Positions 53,010-63,929 of a stretch of DNA of 64,000 nt are shown one piece after another. The notes below the pieces were generated by a model. The model was not told where the DNA came from and did no database searches. It saw only the letters and a program-made list of their open reading frames with translations. Every line of letters starts with the position of its first letter. Position 1 is the first letter of the stretch. The translations under genes and the position numbers were made by a program. Source of the stretch: an uncultured Dysgonomonas sp. (GTDB taxonomy: Bacteria; Bacteroidota; Bacteroidia; Bacteroidales; Dysgonomonadaceae); NCBI RefSeq assembly GCF_900079725.1, contig NZ_LT599032.1, positions 742,948 to 806,947 on the forward strand. The letters run 5' to 3'.

Positions 53010-54590
53010 TTATTTGAGTTGTTCATTATTCTTCATTATAGGCAGACAAATTATAAATTTGGTGCCTTTACCTAACTCACTCTCAGCTTTTATAGTTCCT
53101 TTGTGGTCTTCAACTATTTTCCTCACATATGCCAATCCCAGGCCAAAGCCTTTCACATCGTGCCGATTGCCTGTAGATACGCGATAGAAACGTTCAAATA
53201 TCTTCTTTACAAATTCTTTCTTTATACCTATACCGTTATCTTCTACTGATATATATAGTTTATTATTGCTATTCCATGTGCGTATCATCAATTCCAACGG
53301 CACATCCTCTCTTCTGTATTTCACTGCATTATCCAATAAGTTAAATAACACATTGGTAAAATGCATTTTATCTGCTTCAATGGCTGATTCTGTCGCTTCC
53401 AAATCGATATCCAGATTACCTCCGAATTTTTCGACTTTTATCTGGAAAGTATTAGCTACACTTACAACAACATCGTTGGCATCCAGTTCTTTCATTTTCA
53501 GCGTTGCTTTTTGCTTCTCGAAAAGAGACATCTGCAAAACCTTTTCTACCTGAAAACTTAGCCGTTCGGTTTCATCATTTATCACACCAGATATATGTTT
53601 AAAAACTTCCGGAGATTTCGTGATGGAGCCATCTTTAAGCATTTGTGCTGCTAATGAGATTGTTGACACAGGCGTCTTCAGTTCATGTGTCATATTATTC
53701 ATGAAATCACTCTTCATTTCCGACAAACGCTTTTGGCGGAATGTGATGTAAATGATTATAATAAATGTTACCAGCAATATAAAGGTAAACAAAATTGACG
53801 GATATAGAAATTTTACTTCACTAAACAAGTATTTATCCTTATCCGGGAAGTATACTTTCAAGTATGTAACTTTATCCTGTGGATCGTTAGGAAACAACGA
53901 TTGCAGATAATAGTCCTTCCTGTTTTGCATTGTAAAAAACGGCTGCTGGTATATTGGCTTGTCGTTTTTATCCACCACTTCGTACTGGAATGGCAATTCT
54001 ATCCCATTCCCTTTTATCTCGTTTCTGATAAGAACCTCAAGCGATTTCAGATTCACCCGTTCTGCTATAGGTATATTACTTGCCGTATTTATAATGCGGT
54101 TTAATACCTCGTTCATTATATCGCTCTCGTAAAGATATTTCTTTTTTTGTTCATCCTGCATACCGAATATCGTTTTCGATATAGCATTCGTCCCACCTTT
54201 GCTCGGCGACTGGAAAATCTGGCTCTTCGGAGTTTGAGTAGTGGTCGACATATTCAACTCCATATTTATCTCCATATCGGGAGCTGTCATCTTCACTCTT
54301 TGCTGATGCGTTACAGTTTCTTCCTGCATTTGATTTTGCAAAGATAATGATCTGTTATAAGCGGCCGCCTGCTTTTTCTGATTCTCGAGAAATGCCTCAT
54401 TCAGATACTTCTGTGTCTGATCGAGTTCCAAACTACGGGAAACCTGCAAAAGGCTTCTGTTTATAATTTCATTAAACTGATCACTCCTTATCCTTATCGA
54501 TTCTCTAAGGTAGGTTATTTGTAAGTACAATAGGCCAAAGAACGCAAATGCCATTATTCCGGCGAGTATCCATATTGTCGATTTTTTCAT
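53010..54590 (-). CDS. rprX: RprX-like sensor histidine kinase
   Basis: A 526-residue sensor kinase with membrane helices at about residues 5-25 and 262-284 enclosing a periplasmic domain of about 235 residues. The HisKA phospho-acceptor is His302 in NNMTHELKTPVSTISL, and the ATPase domain ends with GFGLGLAYVRKIVEDHKG. It is first in the operon with rprY. The 160 bp between it and the sprA stop carry its promoter; no clean consensus was found there. Confidence 0.88.
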   Translation of the reverse strand: MKKSTIWILAGIMAFAFFGLLYLQITYLRESIRIRSDQFNEIINRSLLQVSRSLELDQTQKYLNEAFLENQKKQAAAYNRSLSLQNQMQEETVTHQQRVKMTAPDMEINMELNMSTTTQTPKSQIFQSPSKGGTNAISKTIFGMQDEQKKKYLYESDIMNEVLNRIINTASNIPIAERVNLKSLEVLIRNEIKGNGIELPFQYEVVDKNDKPIYQQPFFTMQNRKDYYLQSLFPNDPQDKVTYLKVYFPDKDKYLFSEVKFLYPSILFTFILLVTFIIIIYITFRQKRLSEMKSDFMNNMTHELKTPVSTISLAAQMLKDGSITKSPEVFKHISGVINDETERLSFQVEKVLQMSLFEKQKATLKMKELDANDVVVSVANTFQIKVEKFGGNLDIDLEATESAIEADKMHFTNVLFNLLDNAVKYRREDVPLELMIRTWNSNNKLYISVEDNGIGIKKEFVKKIFERFYRVSTGNRHDVKGFGLGLAYVRKIVEDHKGTIKAESELGKGTKFIICLPIMKNNEQLK

Positions 54591-54750
54591 TTTTAGCCTC
54601 TCTATTCTACCAAGACTTGCTTACTTTATTTAAATAAATTTTATAGGTCTCGATTTTACTATTTAACAATTAAGACAAAGATATTGTTTAACATTTGAAA
54701 AAAATAAACATAAAGGAAATATTTTTTCTATGCAAGCTTATAAATATTTT

Positions 54751-57700
54751 TTATTGTAGCAAAATAAATTTTAAGCTTATTCCAAAATTACTGTTTGTTG
54801 TCGGATATGACGACGATGAAATTAATGGCCTGTTGAGAATACGATCATAGAACGCCCTCAAAGTCAAAGATCTGCTCATTGCATAATCCGCCGATATCTT
54901 TAACGTTACAATAGTCGTGCCACTTGTTGCCTGCGTAAAATCTTCCTGAATCTTACGAAGTAAGGCTTCAACTGTTTTATGCGAAAGATCTGCTTTTATA
55001 TTCAAATCGTTATTGAACTGCCCTGTTGACCTCTGGCTCAATCCTATCAGGCGGTTAAACTCATTGATTCGGTATCCGAATCCGACTACAAATTCTTTTT
55101 GCAGCGACTCTATGATCTGATAGGAAGACATATTTAAGGTTAAGGTACGTGCATTATTATAACGTGTATTGATTGTCATATTATTATTCAGTGTACCTTC
55201 AACTCCAAACAGAGGATTAAACACTTCGGATATACCCACCGATGATATATTGTATGGAGAAGATGGCACCGGATTCCCACTGAGTATATCACGTATATAC
55301 CCTAGTTCGTCATCTGCCTGCACCCAATTTGAGAAGGAATTATAATTACTTACCTGATAGTAACAGGTATAAGCATGATTGAGCCTTAAATTCTTAAATT
55401 TCTCTTTTATAAGAGGAATACTGGTCAGCCCATCATATGCTACTGTCCAGTTTGGTAATATAGATAGTAAGGACGGAAATGCTGTAAGTGCGATATTATT
55501 TGCACTACGTCCTGTATAAGCGGATATAAATGCCGGAACAAGCACGTCAGCAGAATTAACATCGACCTCGCCTGTGGCTGCCGAATAAGGCTGGCCGATA
55601 AGACCGGGAGTATTTTCGCTGATAAAGCCTCCTCCAGGGTAAGAGGTATTCCTATATTTAGCCTCCAATCTGTTTTTTATACGATACCTGTTTTCTAGGA
55701 ATTTTTCGAAGGCTGCCGAATAATAACCATTTTTAGCATTGCTACTTTTAAGGGCTGAAGAAAGAGCCACAGTGGTCATAGAGAAGTTACCGCCGAATGT
55801 TCTCGATGTATTCGGAGTACCATCTTCTAAAACTGTATACTGAACTTCTGTCCGCTTATTATTCTCATGCTTGGCATTCAGTTCTATCTTGAAGTCCTTA
55901 AATGGTTCTATTTGCGCTCTGAATTCGAATGTTTCGGCTGTATTAAATACCGATGGAGAGACATTCATAACATTCCCGACAAGCCAGTCTCTGTCTATCG
56001 ACTTTTGTATGAAATCATCACCACCCTCTAGTCCGAAAGCAAAGCCTAGTCCCGGAACCATTCCATAATCGGATCCTTTCTGCCCAAATGCATCACCTAT
56101 ACCAGGTTTGAAACCTGAAATATATGTTTCGTTATGCCTTGAGTAATTAAACCCTAATGTGCGCACCGACATTAGCCCACGCGCTGAATATTCTACTATA
56201 TCCTGTAACAGTTTCGACGTTCCGGTTTCTTTATATCTACCTTCAATACTCAGTTGTATATCAGCAGAGTCTTTATTATTTATCCGGATTGTATTCTCAT
56301 CTACCTTTTTAAATTTCACGGTATATGGCTTTCCGCCTTTTCTTGCAGTTACCTGTATATTTTTTGTATTGAGGCCATGCGTAATTGTTGCAGTTGTATC
56401 TCTTTGTAGTACTACATTCTGAGTAAAGCGACGCCTTTCAGGCTCACGCTTTTCCCGTTCACGCTGGCTAGGAGATTGTGGTCTTCTCTTCGCATCGAAA
56501 CGGTCATTTACTCTTTTCAAAAATGAAGATTTATTATACAGCGCGGTCATACTGAATCTATTTGTCAGATCCAGTGTCATTGTATTACTTATGGTATTGC
56601 CAATCTCCACACTATCTATATTGGCCCCTCGATCCCACTGATAACCACTCGTATAACCGGCATTAGACGTAACCCAATCCATAGCCGGGATATTCTTGAA
56701 CGGAAGCTGATAGGTAACTTTCACTGACTGGCGATACGAAAGCGGGTCCCCAAGGCTTTTCAGGCTACGGATAACAGCATCTTTCCATGTATCATAGTCA
56801 TCTCTGTTCAGCTTTTTATTCACTTGCAGATATGGTTCTTCTATTTCGGCTCTGGTCCCCGATTGAAAAGAGAATTTCAGATTGCGCGTAAAATCCCAAT
56901 CGATGCTAAAGTCCCTGTCCCATAAGAAAGACTGACTCCATGATAAGAACTCGTTGGATGTTCCGCCTCCAAGCCTGTAGCTTTCTATATCACGCAAGGC
57001 TGTTTCGGTATAGTATCGTACTATATTGGAATTAAAGGCGATATTAGACGGAAGATAATTAAAGCCTAATGACCGGGCAAACTTTGCAGCTCCGGACTTG
57101 CTCTTTGCATTTTTGAATGGTTCCCAAGTCTTCACCATCGGACTATATGCATAATTGAATGTCGCCCGATAATTTTTAGTCACATCATATACCGTAGTTG
57201 GATTCTTCGTCTCACTCTGACTAAATGAATAGCCAAAACTAAAGTTTGCCGGATCGTATGGCATCGGAGTCTTACTCTGAATATTCACCTTAACATTATT
57301 CACACTGATGCTCTTCGTTGTGGTTTTCTCCTGCGCCAGACTCTTTATTGAATCTTTTTCAGCTTTGGTTTCCACTATGCTCAATGCCTCTTTCAGTGTA
57401 ACATCCTGATCGAATGGATCGTATTTTGGAGTAGTTGTCTGATTAGAATATGAGTAATATAAAGGCAGACTTACTTTCGCTTTCTCCGGGAAGAACTTAC
57501 CTAATTCTATGTTAGCAGCGATGCTATATGTATGATAATCGTCGGAACGCCTTTCCATCAGTTTCTGATCCAAAGCTCCGAATCCAACAGTTTCTTTCCG
57601 TCCCGATAAATTTATTGTCCCTAAGTCGGATAGTGCAACGTTCAGATTTCCCTGTGCAGCCCACCCGCCTTCTTCGTCAAAGTCGGTAAGGCGAAGCTCA

Positions 57701-60700
57701 TTTATCCAGACTTCTCCCGACTTGACTACTGTGCTGTTGTTCCTTACGCCAACCATTATCACATTAATCTCGGATAATGAAGGATTACCAATTACACTTA
57801 CCCTGTTGTTTTGCTTATCAGGGTCATACTCGTAATAGAGTGTTGTATATGAAACCGTAGAGCCCGCCTTTCGTTTCTCCCTGTTGCGATGCAGTTTTAC
57901 ATCTTTCAGTAATTCTAACGGGAAGTCGAACATATTATCGTTAGGCCATACCACATTCCTGTCGCTTGAGCCTTCCGGAGTTATTACTAACGGTATCTCG
58001 TATTCGTAATAGTTATTTTTATAATCGGAACCCAGGCGGATAAATATCGTGAAATCGCCTCTTACTAATTTCTCACCATCGATAAGTTCTTCTGCATGGG
58101 TAAACATCTGTAAACGTTTATATCGCCTGAGGTCATAATATGTATTTTTATAAATTGCACGCGCATCCCCTGCGCTCAGGTCATGTATACGCATAGACAA
58201 TGATTGTTCATTCTCCTTTATCATCTGTGCCTGATCGGGATCGGTGACACGACTGAGTCCCGGAGGAAGCACATAACCGACAGGCTTACGATCGGAATTT
58301 TCTTCTATATTTACTGTTGCAACATCGAGAGTACCATTTCCCGATGGCTCGTTATTTTTATTTAGGGTCTGTTCGTATGTACGCCAATCGCCACGAACCA
58401 ATTGCAATGTACCAAAACGCAGGAATGTTGTCTGATTGAAACCGGTCATAAACATGCGCATAAAGCGGATACTTTTAAAATCCGAGATATTCCCTATTTT
58501 TTCACCTTGGCGTACAGGTACTTTAAACTGATACCATGTCACTTCTCCCTCTGTACCGTTGCGAAGTGGTACACTCACTTTACGGCTATCGGCTATGAAA
58601 TTTTCGCCGACATTCATTTTTTTCGGATCAAGTTCTATCCTATACTGGAAATAGGCTTCTGTTTCATTCAGTGTATTATCCTGATCTATGTCCTCCACAT
58701 CAGGCACTGGCCGGGCGGCGGTAGAATAACTCTCTGAAGTCTGCTTGGTATCAGGAGAGTTTCCTTCGGTATTGTTATAGTATTTATAACGGTCGAGAAT
58801 ACTTACCTCATCGCGGTCATAATCGGCCCCACGATAGAAATGATATGTATCTCCGGCGGGGTCGTTCAGTGGTGAAAACGGATCAGCCTTTAATTTTTCT
58901 CTTGCTGCCGCTGATAGTTTGGCATCGTAATCCTGTAGATATTTGCTATATGTACCAAATGTAAATTCTTCATCTGTGCTCAATCCATTCAGTCCCACAT
59001 CCTGCCTCCTGCGGGCATCAACTCCGGCATTATCGTCAAAAGCATAAACTGTCGACTGGCGTTTTGGTACTTTACCCCATACCGTAGTTTCTACAGCATC
59101 AGGATCATCATTGACAGGTAGGCCGTTTTCAAAGAATTTCTTACCGTCTTTAAGAACATCCTCTGATATTTCACCCAGATTTATATATAAATCGCCTCCT
59201 TTTGCCGTCTTGTCATAAACAAACGGGTCCATCAGCCAGAATTCTATATACTCTACATTCGACGCTTCAAAATCACGTACATCCATACGGCGGGTAATCC
59301 CTCCCCAACGGGTTTCCGGATCTCTCAGCTTTCCGTCCGAATCTATATTTGTTGCATCCAGATTATAAGGCCCTCTCTCATTAGGATAGAAAGACAGATT
59401 CAATGCAGGGAGAGTCGCCGATTCATTATAAGGAACATCCTTATTCGGATAAATCTCGTACATATTGATCTCCCGTACAAAGTGGTTGGATAATTGGTCC
59501 TGATCATTTTTTATATGATTAGGTGTCAGAGATGAGCCTTTACGGGTAAAAAGATTGTCTATCATAAACCACGATAACATAGCCCGGTTCATTCCATACT
59601 CTATCTGGTTACTCAATTTCGCCTCTTCAAATAATACCTTATTATCCTTACCCTTAGCATCCTGAGGAGTAGAAGCCAAAGTCCATGCATACGGATTTTT
59701 CACATCTATCCGCGATTGCGATGATTCGAAATCATCCAGATAAGAATATCCTCCTGCTTCTTTACTCTGATAATGTCCGGGGATCATCTGGGCAAACTCG
59801 GCATTGAACGAAATCTGAGATGGCTGGGTCGCTTCTACAAATGGCAATTTATCTACAAGATTTGTCAGCCACATCGATTCCGTTTTATAGGATGTGTTCA
59901 GCCCCCACAGCGTATTTTTCACAGATTCGTCACCAATCTGAGTTTTCATTGTAAGGGGTTTCTCATAGTAGTGCATGATAGTACCTCCAATATTGAAATT
60001 CTTTGAAATATCGTAACTCAGATTAAGCCCCAGTAAGGTTTTACGTTGCATATTAAAGGTTCTTCCCTCGGAAGAAACCTGAATCGGTGTATTGGAGTCC
60101 AGCAAATTTTGGTTGATAATAGTAACCCTTCCTGCAATATAATCGACTATATAATCTACACCCTCAACCAGAGTGGCTCCGGCAGCTGTTAATCTCACAG
60201 AGCCCTGAGGTATATTAGTGGCGTTAAGGTCTATCTCTGCATTACTGGAACCTGATCCACGATATGAACCTGATATTTTGAATTTATTCTTCTCTGCAAT
60301 TTGCTGAGCAACAGTCAATGTAGAGTCGTATAGCTCCTGATAGACGTATTTATCGGCAATGGTATTATTTCCTATCTTCTGTCTCAGATGAGATCCAAAA
60401 GGCTCGACCACAGGGAAGAAAACACGTCCGTTCTGCGACTTAACGGTATATCCTTCTACAAAGTCGAAGATACCATCCCCTTTAGTACCTTCTTTATTTG
60501 TTACTTCATTGTTGCGGGAATCGAGCCTGTCGAGATTCATTACTCTCAACAGTAGTTCGTTCCTGATATTACCTTCCGGAATGTAATTTATATAAGTACC
60601 TATAGTGTCTGACTGATAAGATATATTCAACATGAAATGGTCTTGCTGAACAGCATTATCACTTACCTTATATACGTTCTTCATCATCATATCCCAAGTG

Positions 60701-62277
60701 TAGGAACGAGGAGAAAGAGAGACAGGCTTTATCAGCTTTACAAACAATGCCCCGGATTTCGGATTACCTGAATCATATTTATCCACAATGTCAGTCGCCA
60801 GTTCACCCACCTTGTAATCTTTGCCGTTGGCTCTGTATGTATAAGCTACTGCAAGCACTTCATCGGCTTGCAGAGCCGAGGTAAGCGATATATAACCCAA
60901 TTGCGGATTAAAAGTATATTCAGCCTGAGTCAGCAACCGGGCACTCTCTATTTTTTCATAATCGAGGCCGCTTTCTATATATCCGCTAAATTCGGCTGTA
61001 ACCTGAGATTTGTCTCTCGCTTTAGGTTTGTCCCTTTTAATTGTAGCGTAAAGATCATTTGCATCATTATCCGGATTATCCGGTTTTCCTCCGGCGGCAA
61101 TCCATTTATTATTCTTGATTTTTGTATGTTCACCTATATCGGCAAATGCAACTATGTTACGGGATTGTGTATAATCCCCCCTCTTGTTTGTCACCCATAC
61201 TTCAATATTGGTAATATTGACAGGCGACTGAATAAAAGGCAGTTTAGACATAGCCTTATCATAATTGTCACGAAAATAGTTGGATATGAAGAAATGTCTG
61301 TTGGCATCGTATTGGTCAGCTTTGAATTCGTACTCATTGGTTTGGATACCACCCTTCGAACTTGTAGTTTGAGATTCGGACTCTTGTTGCGATACTACCA
61401 TATTGACACGCAATTTACCAAACTGTAGTTCCGTATTGATACCGAAAAGAGATGTTCCTCCATTAATGAGGGAGTTGGTCGTTGCCATGCTTACGTTTCC
61501 GGCTTCGATGCGTTTTATTATCTCATCTTCCTTTCCCTCATATGCCAATTTTAGTTTTTTAGAGTCAAAATCGAATAATGCTTTTGTATCATAATTCATA
61601 TCGAAATTGATCTTATCGCCTACAGATGCCGTTACATTCATCTGTATATCTTCATTAAACTCAAAGGCAGTCTTACTTCTGTTACGTTCCGACAGGGTAG
61701 GATTGTCGGTACTTGTATGCTTGACTCCCATTGTAGCCTCTACATATCCCTGTGTCCGTACCTTTACTCCTCCGGGACCAAAGAGCTTTTCGGCAGGGCC
61801 GATATCCAGTTTTATATCCTTCAGTGAGAATTCGTCTTTTTCGTCCTTATTGTCGTAGGTTTCCACATTCTTTCCCTTAAAATAGCTAGACATTGAACGT
61901 TTCAACGTATAGTCCATATATTCTTTAGGGGTAAGTGAAAAAGGTGTCGATATCTCCTGGTCACCTACTCTGGTGCGAAAAATGTATAGTTTTGTATTGG
62001 GGTCATATTCTACCGACGTCTCAATATTAGAGGGTGTTTTGAGATCGGCAGGAGGATTATCTTTTAGATCCTTATATGTAGTTATCTGCGTTTTCTTTAC
62101 AGGATAACGAGGCACTGTATCCTGTGATTGCAGTTCGTCAGCGTAAGCAAAAAAGGAATCTGTCTTACCGGTGATACCAGAAAACAAACTCACAGAACTT
62201 ATGAGGAGCGTAGCTACAAATAAATATTTTATATATTTTTTCAACTCTAAAATAAATAATCGATAATAAGGTTGCAA
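54751..62277 (-). CDS. sprA: SprA/Sov-type outer-membrane translocon of type IX secretion
   Basis: A 2508-residue protein, by far the largest here. After a hydrophobic N-terminal segment it shows the SprA layout: repeated soluble domains (for example NFIADSRKVSVPL and related repeats), and long stretches of amphipathic Tyr-rich beta strands ending FGISLKFILLQ, consistent with the giant 36-strand barrel known for SprA. SprA forms the outer-membrane pore through which type IX substrates leave the cell, and is needed for gliding in Flavobacterium and for gingipain export in Porphyromonas. Position beside ruvA is, to my recollection, conserved in related genomes. A start downstream of 62277 is possible. 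Whether the organism has the rest of the system cannot be seen. Confidence 0.93.
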   Translation of the reverse strand: MQPYYRLFILELKKYIKYLFVATLLISSVSLFSGITGKTDSFFAYADELQSQDTVPRYPVKKTQITTYKDLKDNPPADLKTPSNIETSVEYDPNTKLYIFRTRVGDQEISTPFSLTPKEYMDYTLKRSMSSYFKGKNVETYDNKDEKDEFSLKDIKLDIGPAEKLFGPGGVKVRTQGYVEATMGVKHTSTDNPTLSERNRSKTAFEFNEDIQMNVTASVGDKINFDMNYDTKALFDFDSKKLKLAYEGKEDEIIKRIEAGNVSMATTNSLINGGTSLFGINTELQFGKLRVNMVVSQQESESQTTSSKGGIQTNEYEFKADQYDANRHFFISNYFRDNYDKAMSKLPFIQSPVNITNIEVWVTNKRGDYTQSRNIVAFADIGEHTKIKNNKWIAAGGKPDNPDNDANDLYATIKRDKPKARDKSQVTAEFSGYIESGLDYEKIESARLLTQAEYTFNPQLGYISLTSALQADEVLAVAYTYRANGKDYKVGELATDIVDKYDSGNPKSGALFVKLIKPVSLSPRSYTWDMMMKNVYKVSDNAVQQDHFMLNISYQSDTIGTYINYIPEGNIRNELLLRVMNLDRLDSRNNEVTNKEGTKGDGIFDFVEGYTVKSQNGRVFFPVVEPFGSHLRQKIGNNTIADKYVYQELYDSTLTVAQQIAEKNKFKISGSYRGSGSSNAEIDLNATNIPQGSVRLTAAGATLVEGVDYIVDYIAGRVTIINQNLLDSNTPIQVSSEGRTFNMQRKTLLGLNLSYDISKNFNIGGTIMHYYEKPLTMKTQIGDESVKNTLWGLNTSYKTESMWLTNLVDKLPFVEATQPSQISFNAEFAQMIPGHYQSKEAGGYSYLDDFESSQSRIDVKNPYAWTLASTPQDAKGKDNKVLFEEAKLSNQIEYGMNRAMLSWFMIDNLFTRKGSSLTPNHIKNDQDQLSNHFVREINMYEIYPNKDVPYNESATLPALNLSFYPNERGPYNLDATNIDSDGKLRDPETRWGGITRRMDVRDFEASNVEYIEFWLMDPFVYDKTAKGGDLYINLGEISEDVLKDGKKFFENGLPVNDDPDAVETTVWGKVPKRQSTVYAFDDNAGVDARRRQDVGLNGLSTDEEFTFGTYSKYLQDYDAKLSAAAREKLKADPFSPLNDPAGDTYHFYRGADYDRDEVSILDRYKYYNNTEGNSPDTKQTSESYSTAARPVPDVEDIDQDNTLNETEAYFQYRIELDPKKMNVGENFIADSRKVSVPLRNGTEGEVTWYQFKVPVRQGEKIGNISDFKSIRFMRMFMTGFNQTTFLRFGTLQLVRGDWRTYEQTLNKNNEPSGNGTLDVATVNIEENSDRKPVGYVLPPGLSRVTDPDQAQMIKENEQSLSMRIHDLSAGDARAIYKNTYYDLRRYKRLQMFTHAEELIDGEKLVRGDFTIFIRLGSDYKNNYYEYEIPLVITPEGSSDRNVVWPNDNMFDFPLELLKDVKLHRNREKRKAGSTVSYTTLYYEYDPDKQNNRVSVIGNPSLSEINVIMVGVRNNSTVVKSGEVWINELRLTDFDEEGGWAAQGNLNVALSDLGTINLSGRKETVGFGALDQKLMERRSDDYHTYSIAANIELGKFFPEKAKVSLPLYYSYSNQTTTPKYDPFDQDVTLKEALSIVETKAEKDSIKSLAQEKTTTKSISVNNVKVNIQSKTPMPYDPANFSFGYSFSQSETKNPTTVYDVTKNYRATFNYAYSPMVKTWEPFKNAKSKSGAAKFARSLGFNYLPSNIAFNSNIVRYYTETALRDIESYRLGGGTSNEFLSWSQSFLWDRDFSIDWDFTRNLKFSFQSGTRAEIEEPYLQVNKKLNRDDYDTWKDAVIRSLKSLGDPLSYRQSVKVTYQLPFKNIPAMDWVTSNAGYTSGYQWDRGANIDSVEIGNTISNTMTLDLTNRFSMTALYNKSSFLKRVNDRFDAKRRPQSPSQREREKREPERRRFTQNVVLQRDTTATITHGLNTKNIQVTARKGGKPYTVKFKKVDENTIRINNKDSADIQLSIEGRYKETGTSKLLQDIVEYSARGLMSVRTLGFNYSRHNETYISGFKPGIGDAFGQKGSDYGMVPGLGFAFGLEGGDDFIQKSIDRDWLVGNVMNVSPSVFNTAETFEFRAQIEPFKDFKIELNAKHENNKRTEVQYTVLEDGTPNTSRTFGGNFSMTTVALSSALKSSNAKNGYYSAAFEKFLENRYRIKNRLEAKYRNTSYPGGGFISENTPGLIGQPYSAATGEVDVNSADVLVPAFISAYTGRSANNIALTAFPSLLSILPNWTVAYDGLTSIPLIKEKFKNLRLNHAYTCYYQVSNYNSFSNWVQADDELGYIRDILSGNPVPSSPYNISSVGISEVFNPLFGVEGTLNNNMTINTRYNNARTLTLNMSSYQIIESLQKEFVVGFGYRINEFNRLIGLSQRSTGQFNNDLNIKADLSHKTVEALLRKIQEDFTQATSGTTIVTLKISADYAMSRSLTLRAFYDRILNRPLISSSSYPTTNSNFGISLKFILLQ

Positions 62278-62421
62278 ACCTATTTAGTGCCTGGTTAAGT
62301 TAAAAATATAACAATTAGTCAGATTAAAAATGTATCATCAAATTATCTTCTACCGTCTATTACTTCATTCTATGGATAAACCAGCTGCAATTATTATACT
62401 TACTATAAAATGCCCAGCTGA

Positions 62422-63003
62422 TCACAACATTTTCAATGCTGTCTTTATAATCTGTTCGACTGTACTATCAGCTTTGTCCTTTAGAATTTTAGCCACAACT
62501 TTTTGAGATGCCTGCTGAGTAAACCCAAGCATAACTAATGCTGCGACTGCTTCTTCCCCCGACGGATGTCCCGATGCAAACATATCAACCTGCTCTATCC
62601 CACTTACTTTTATCTTATCCTTCAGATCCACTATCACACGTTGTGCCGTCTTCAGACCAATACCTTTCACGGTTTTCAACATATCAGAATTTCCTGAAGC
62701 AATAACGTTTGCAAGCTCCTGTGTGTTCATCGAAGACAATATCATACGCCCGGTACTGGCTCCGATACCCGAAACACTTATTAATAACATAAAAAGTTCG
62801 CGTTCCTGTTTGTCAAAGAAACCGAATAATTGGTGAGCATCTTCTCTTATAGCTTCGTAAATAAATAGTTGTGCACTTTTCTTACCTGTCAGGTTTGAAT
62901 ATGTATTCAACGATATACTTATAAAATATCCTACGCCATAGGTTTCAAGGGTGACTGAGGCCGGGGTTAATTCCGTGATTTCACCTTTTATATAGTCAAT
63001 CAT
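62422..63003 (-). CDS. ruvA: Holliday junction DNA helicase subunit RuvA
   Basis: A 193-residue protein of normal RuvA length. It starts [11 protein letters not shown], and has an OB-fold domain, two helix-hairpin-helix motifs ([16 protein letters not shown] and [22 protein letters not shown]) and a C-terminal RuvB-contacting helix domain ([12 protein letters not shown]). It tetramerises on Holliday junctions and recruits the RuvB motor. It is transcribed toward sprA across a 144-bp gap. Confidence 0.95.
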   Translation of the reverse strand: MIDYIKGEITELTPASVTLETYGVGYFISISLNTYSNLTGKKSAQLFIYEAIREDAHQLFGFFDKQERELFMLLISVSGIGASTGRMILSSMNTQELANVIASGNSDMLKTVKGIGLKTAQRVIVDLKDKIKVSGIEQVDMFASGHPSGEEAVAALVMLGFTQQASQKVVAKILKDKADSTVEQIIKTALKML

Positions 63004-63145
63004 AACTCTATTATATTACACTAGTTAATTAATAACGAAAAAACATAAAAAAAAGTATATCCTGCAAGAGAACTTTTTCAAGCCCTTCAATCCCCGCAAT
63101 TATCTTATTTAATGGGCAAAGATAAAGTTTTTAGATTAGTTTTTA

Positions 63146-63153
63146 TACCTTTG
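63146..63153 (+). promoter_or_regulatory. -7 element of the nitroreductase promoter
   Basis: TACCTTTG is an exact match to TAnnTTTG, 29 bp before the nitroreductase start codon in the divergent ruvA intergenic region. No TTG is present at the usual 19-21 nt upstream, so the promoter is only half supported. Confidence 0.45.
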
Positions 63154-63182
63154 TCTTAGTCTATTAATTCGAAAAGAGAACT

Positions 63183-63821
63183 ATGCAATTAAAGAAAGTT
63201 AAGATTCAGTCCAACAATCTGTTTACACAACGCACTTCAATCAGAAAATATGATCCGTCGATAAAAATCAGTAAAGAGGAAATATCCGATATCCTGCAAG
63301 ATGCAATGACTGCGCCCTCCTCATTCAACCTACAACCCTGGCGTTTTTTCATCTTCGACAGCAAAGAAGGCAAAGAATTGATAAGGCCATATATGATGTT
63401 TAATCAGCTGCAATGGGAAACCTCGTCTGCTATAATAGCCATCTATGGCGACATGGACAATTATTCATCTGCCGATAAAATACTGTCGGCCAATGTGGAA
63501 TATGACTTAATGACACAGGAACATAAAAACAAAATGTTGGAGATCATGACTAGTTATGGTGCAAGTTACACAGAAGATAGGCTAAGAAATTCCATTCTGC
63601 TCGATTGTGGATTTGTGACAATGCAACTGATGCTTGCTGCCAAAAATTACGGATATGACACTAATCCTATAGGTGGTTTTTTGCGTAAAGAACTGACTGA
63701 AGCCTTTGAACTTGATCCGAAACGATATATTCCCATATTACTTTTATCTATAGGGAAAGCTGACGAAGAAGGTAAAGATACGGTACGTTTTTCTGTAGAT
63801 GAAGTTACTCAATGGAAATAA
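63183..63821 (+). CDS. Nitroreductase family protein
   Basis: A 212-residue FMN-dependent oxidoreductase. RTSIRKYDP at the start supplies the FMN-phosphate-binding arginines and APSSFNLQPWRFFI the isoalloxazine pocket; GFVTMQLMLAAKNYGYDTNPIGG is the second conserved block. Members reduce quinones, flavins or nitro compounds with NAD(P)H; the physiological substrate is unknown. Confidence 0.9.
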   Translation: MQLKKVKIQSNNLFTQRTSIRKYDPSIKISKEEISDILQDAMTAPSSFNLQPWRFFIFDSKEGKELIRPYMMFNQLQWETSSAIIAIYGDMDNYSSADKILSANVEYDLMTQEHKNKMLEIMTSYGASYTEDRLRNSILLDCGFVTMQLMLAAKNYGYDTNPIGGFLRKELTEAFELDPKRYIPILLLSIGKADEEGKDTVRFSVDEVTQWK

Positions 63822-63929
63822 TATTTAAGATGAACAAATTATAAGATATAACAGTTCATAGAGTTAAGAATCGAAAATATATCATTTCATTCTATCTATT
63901 ACTTATTAACTTTAAAAACCCTGATTTAT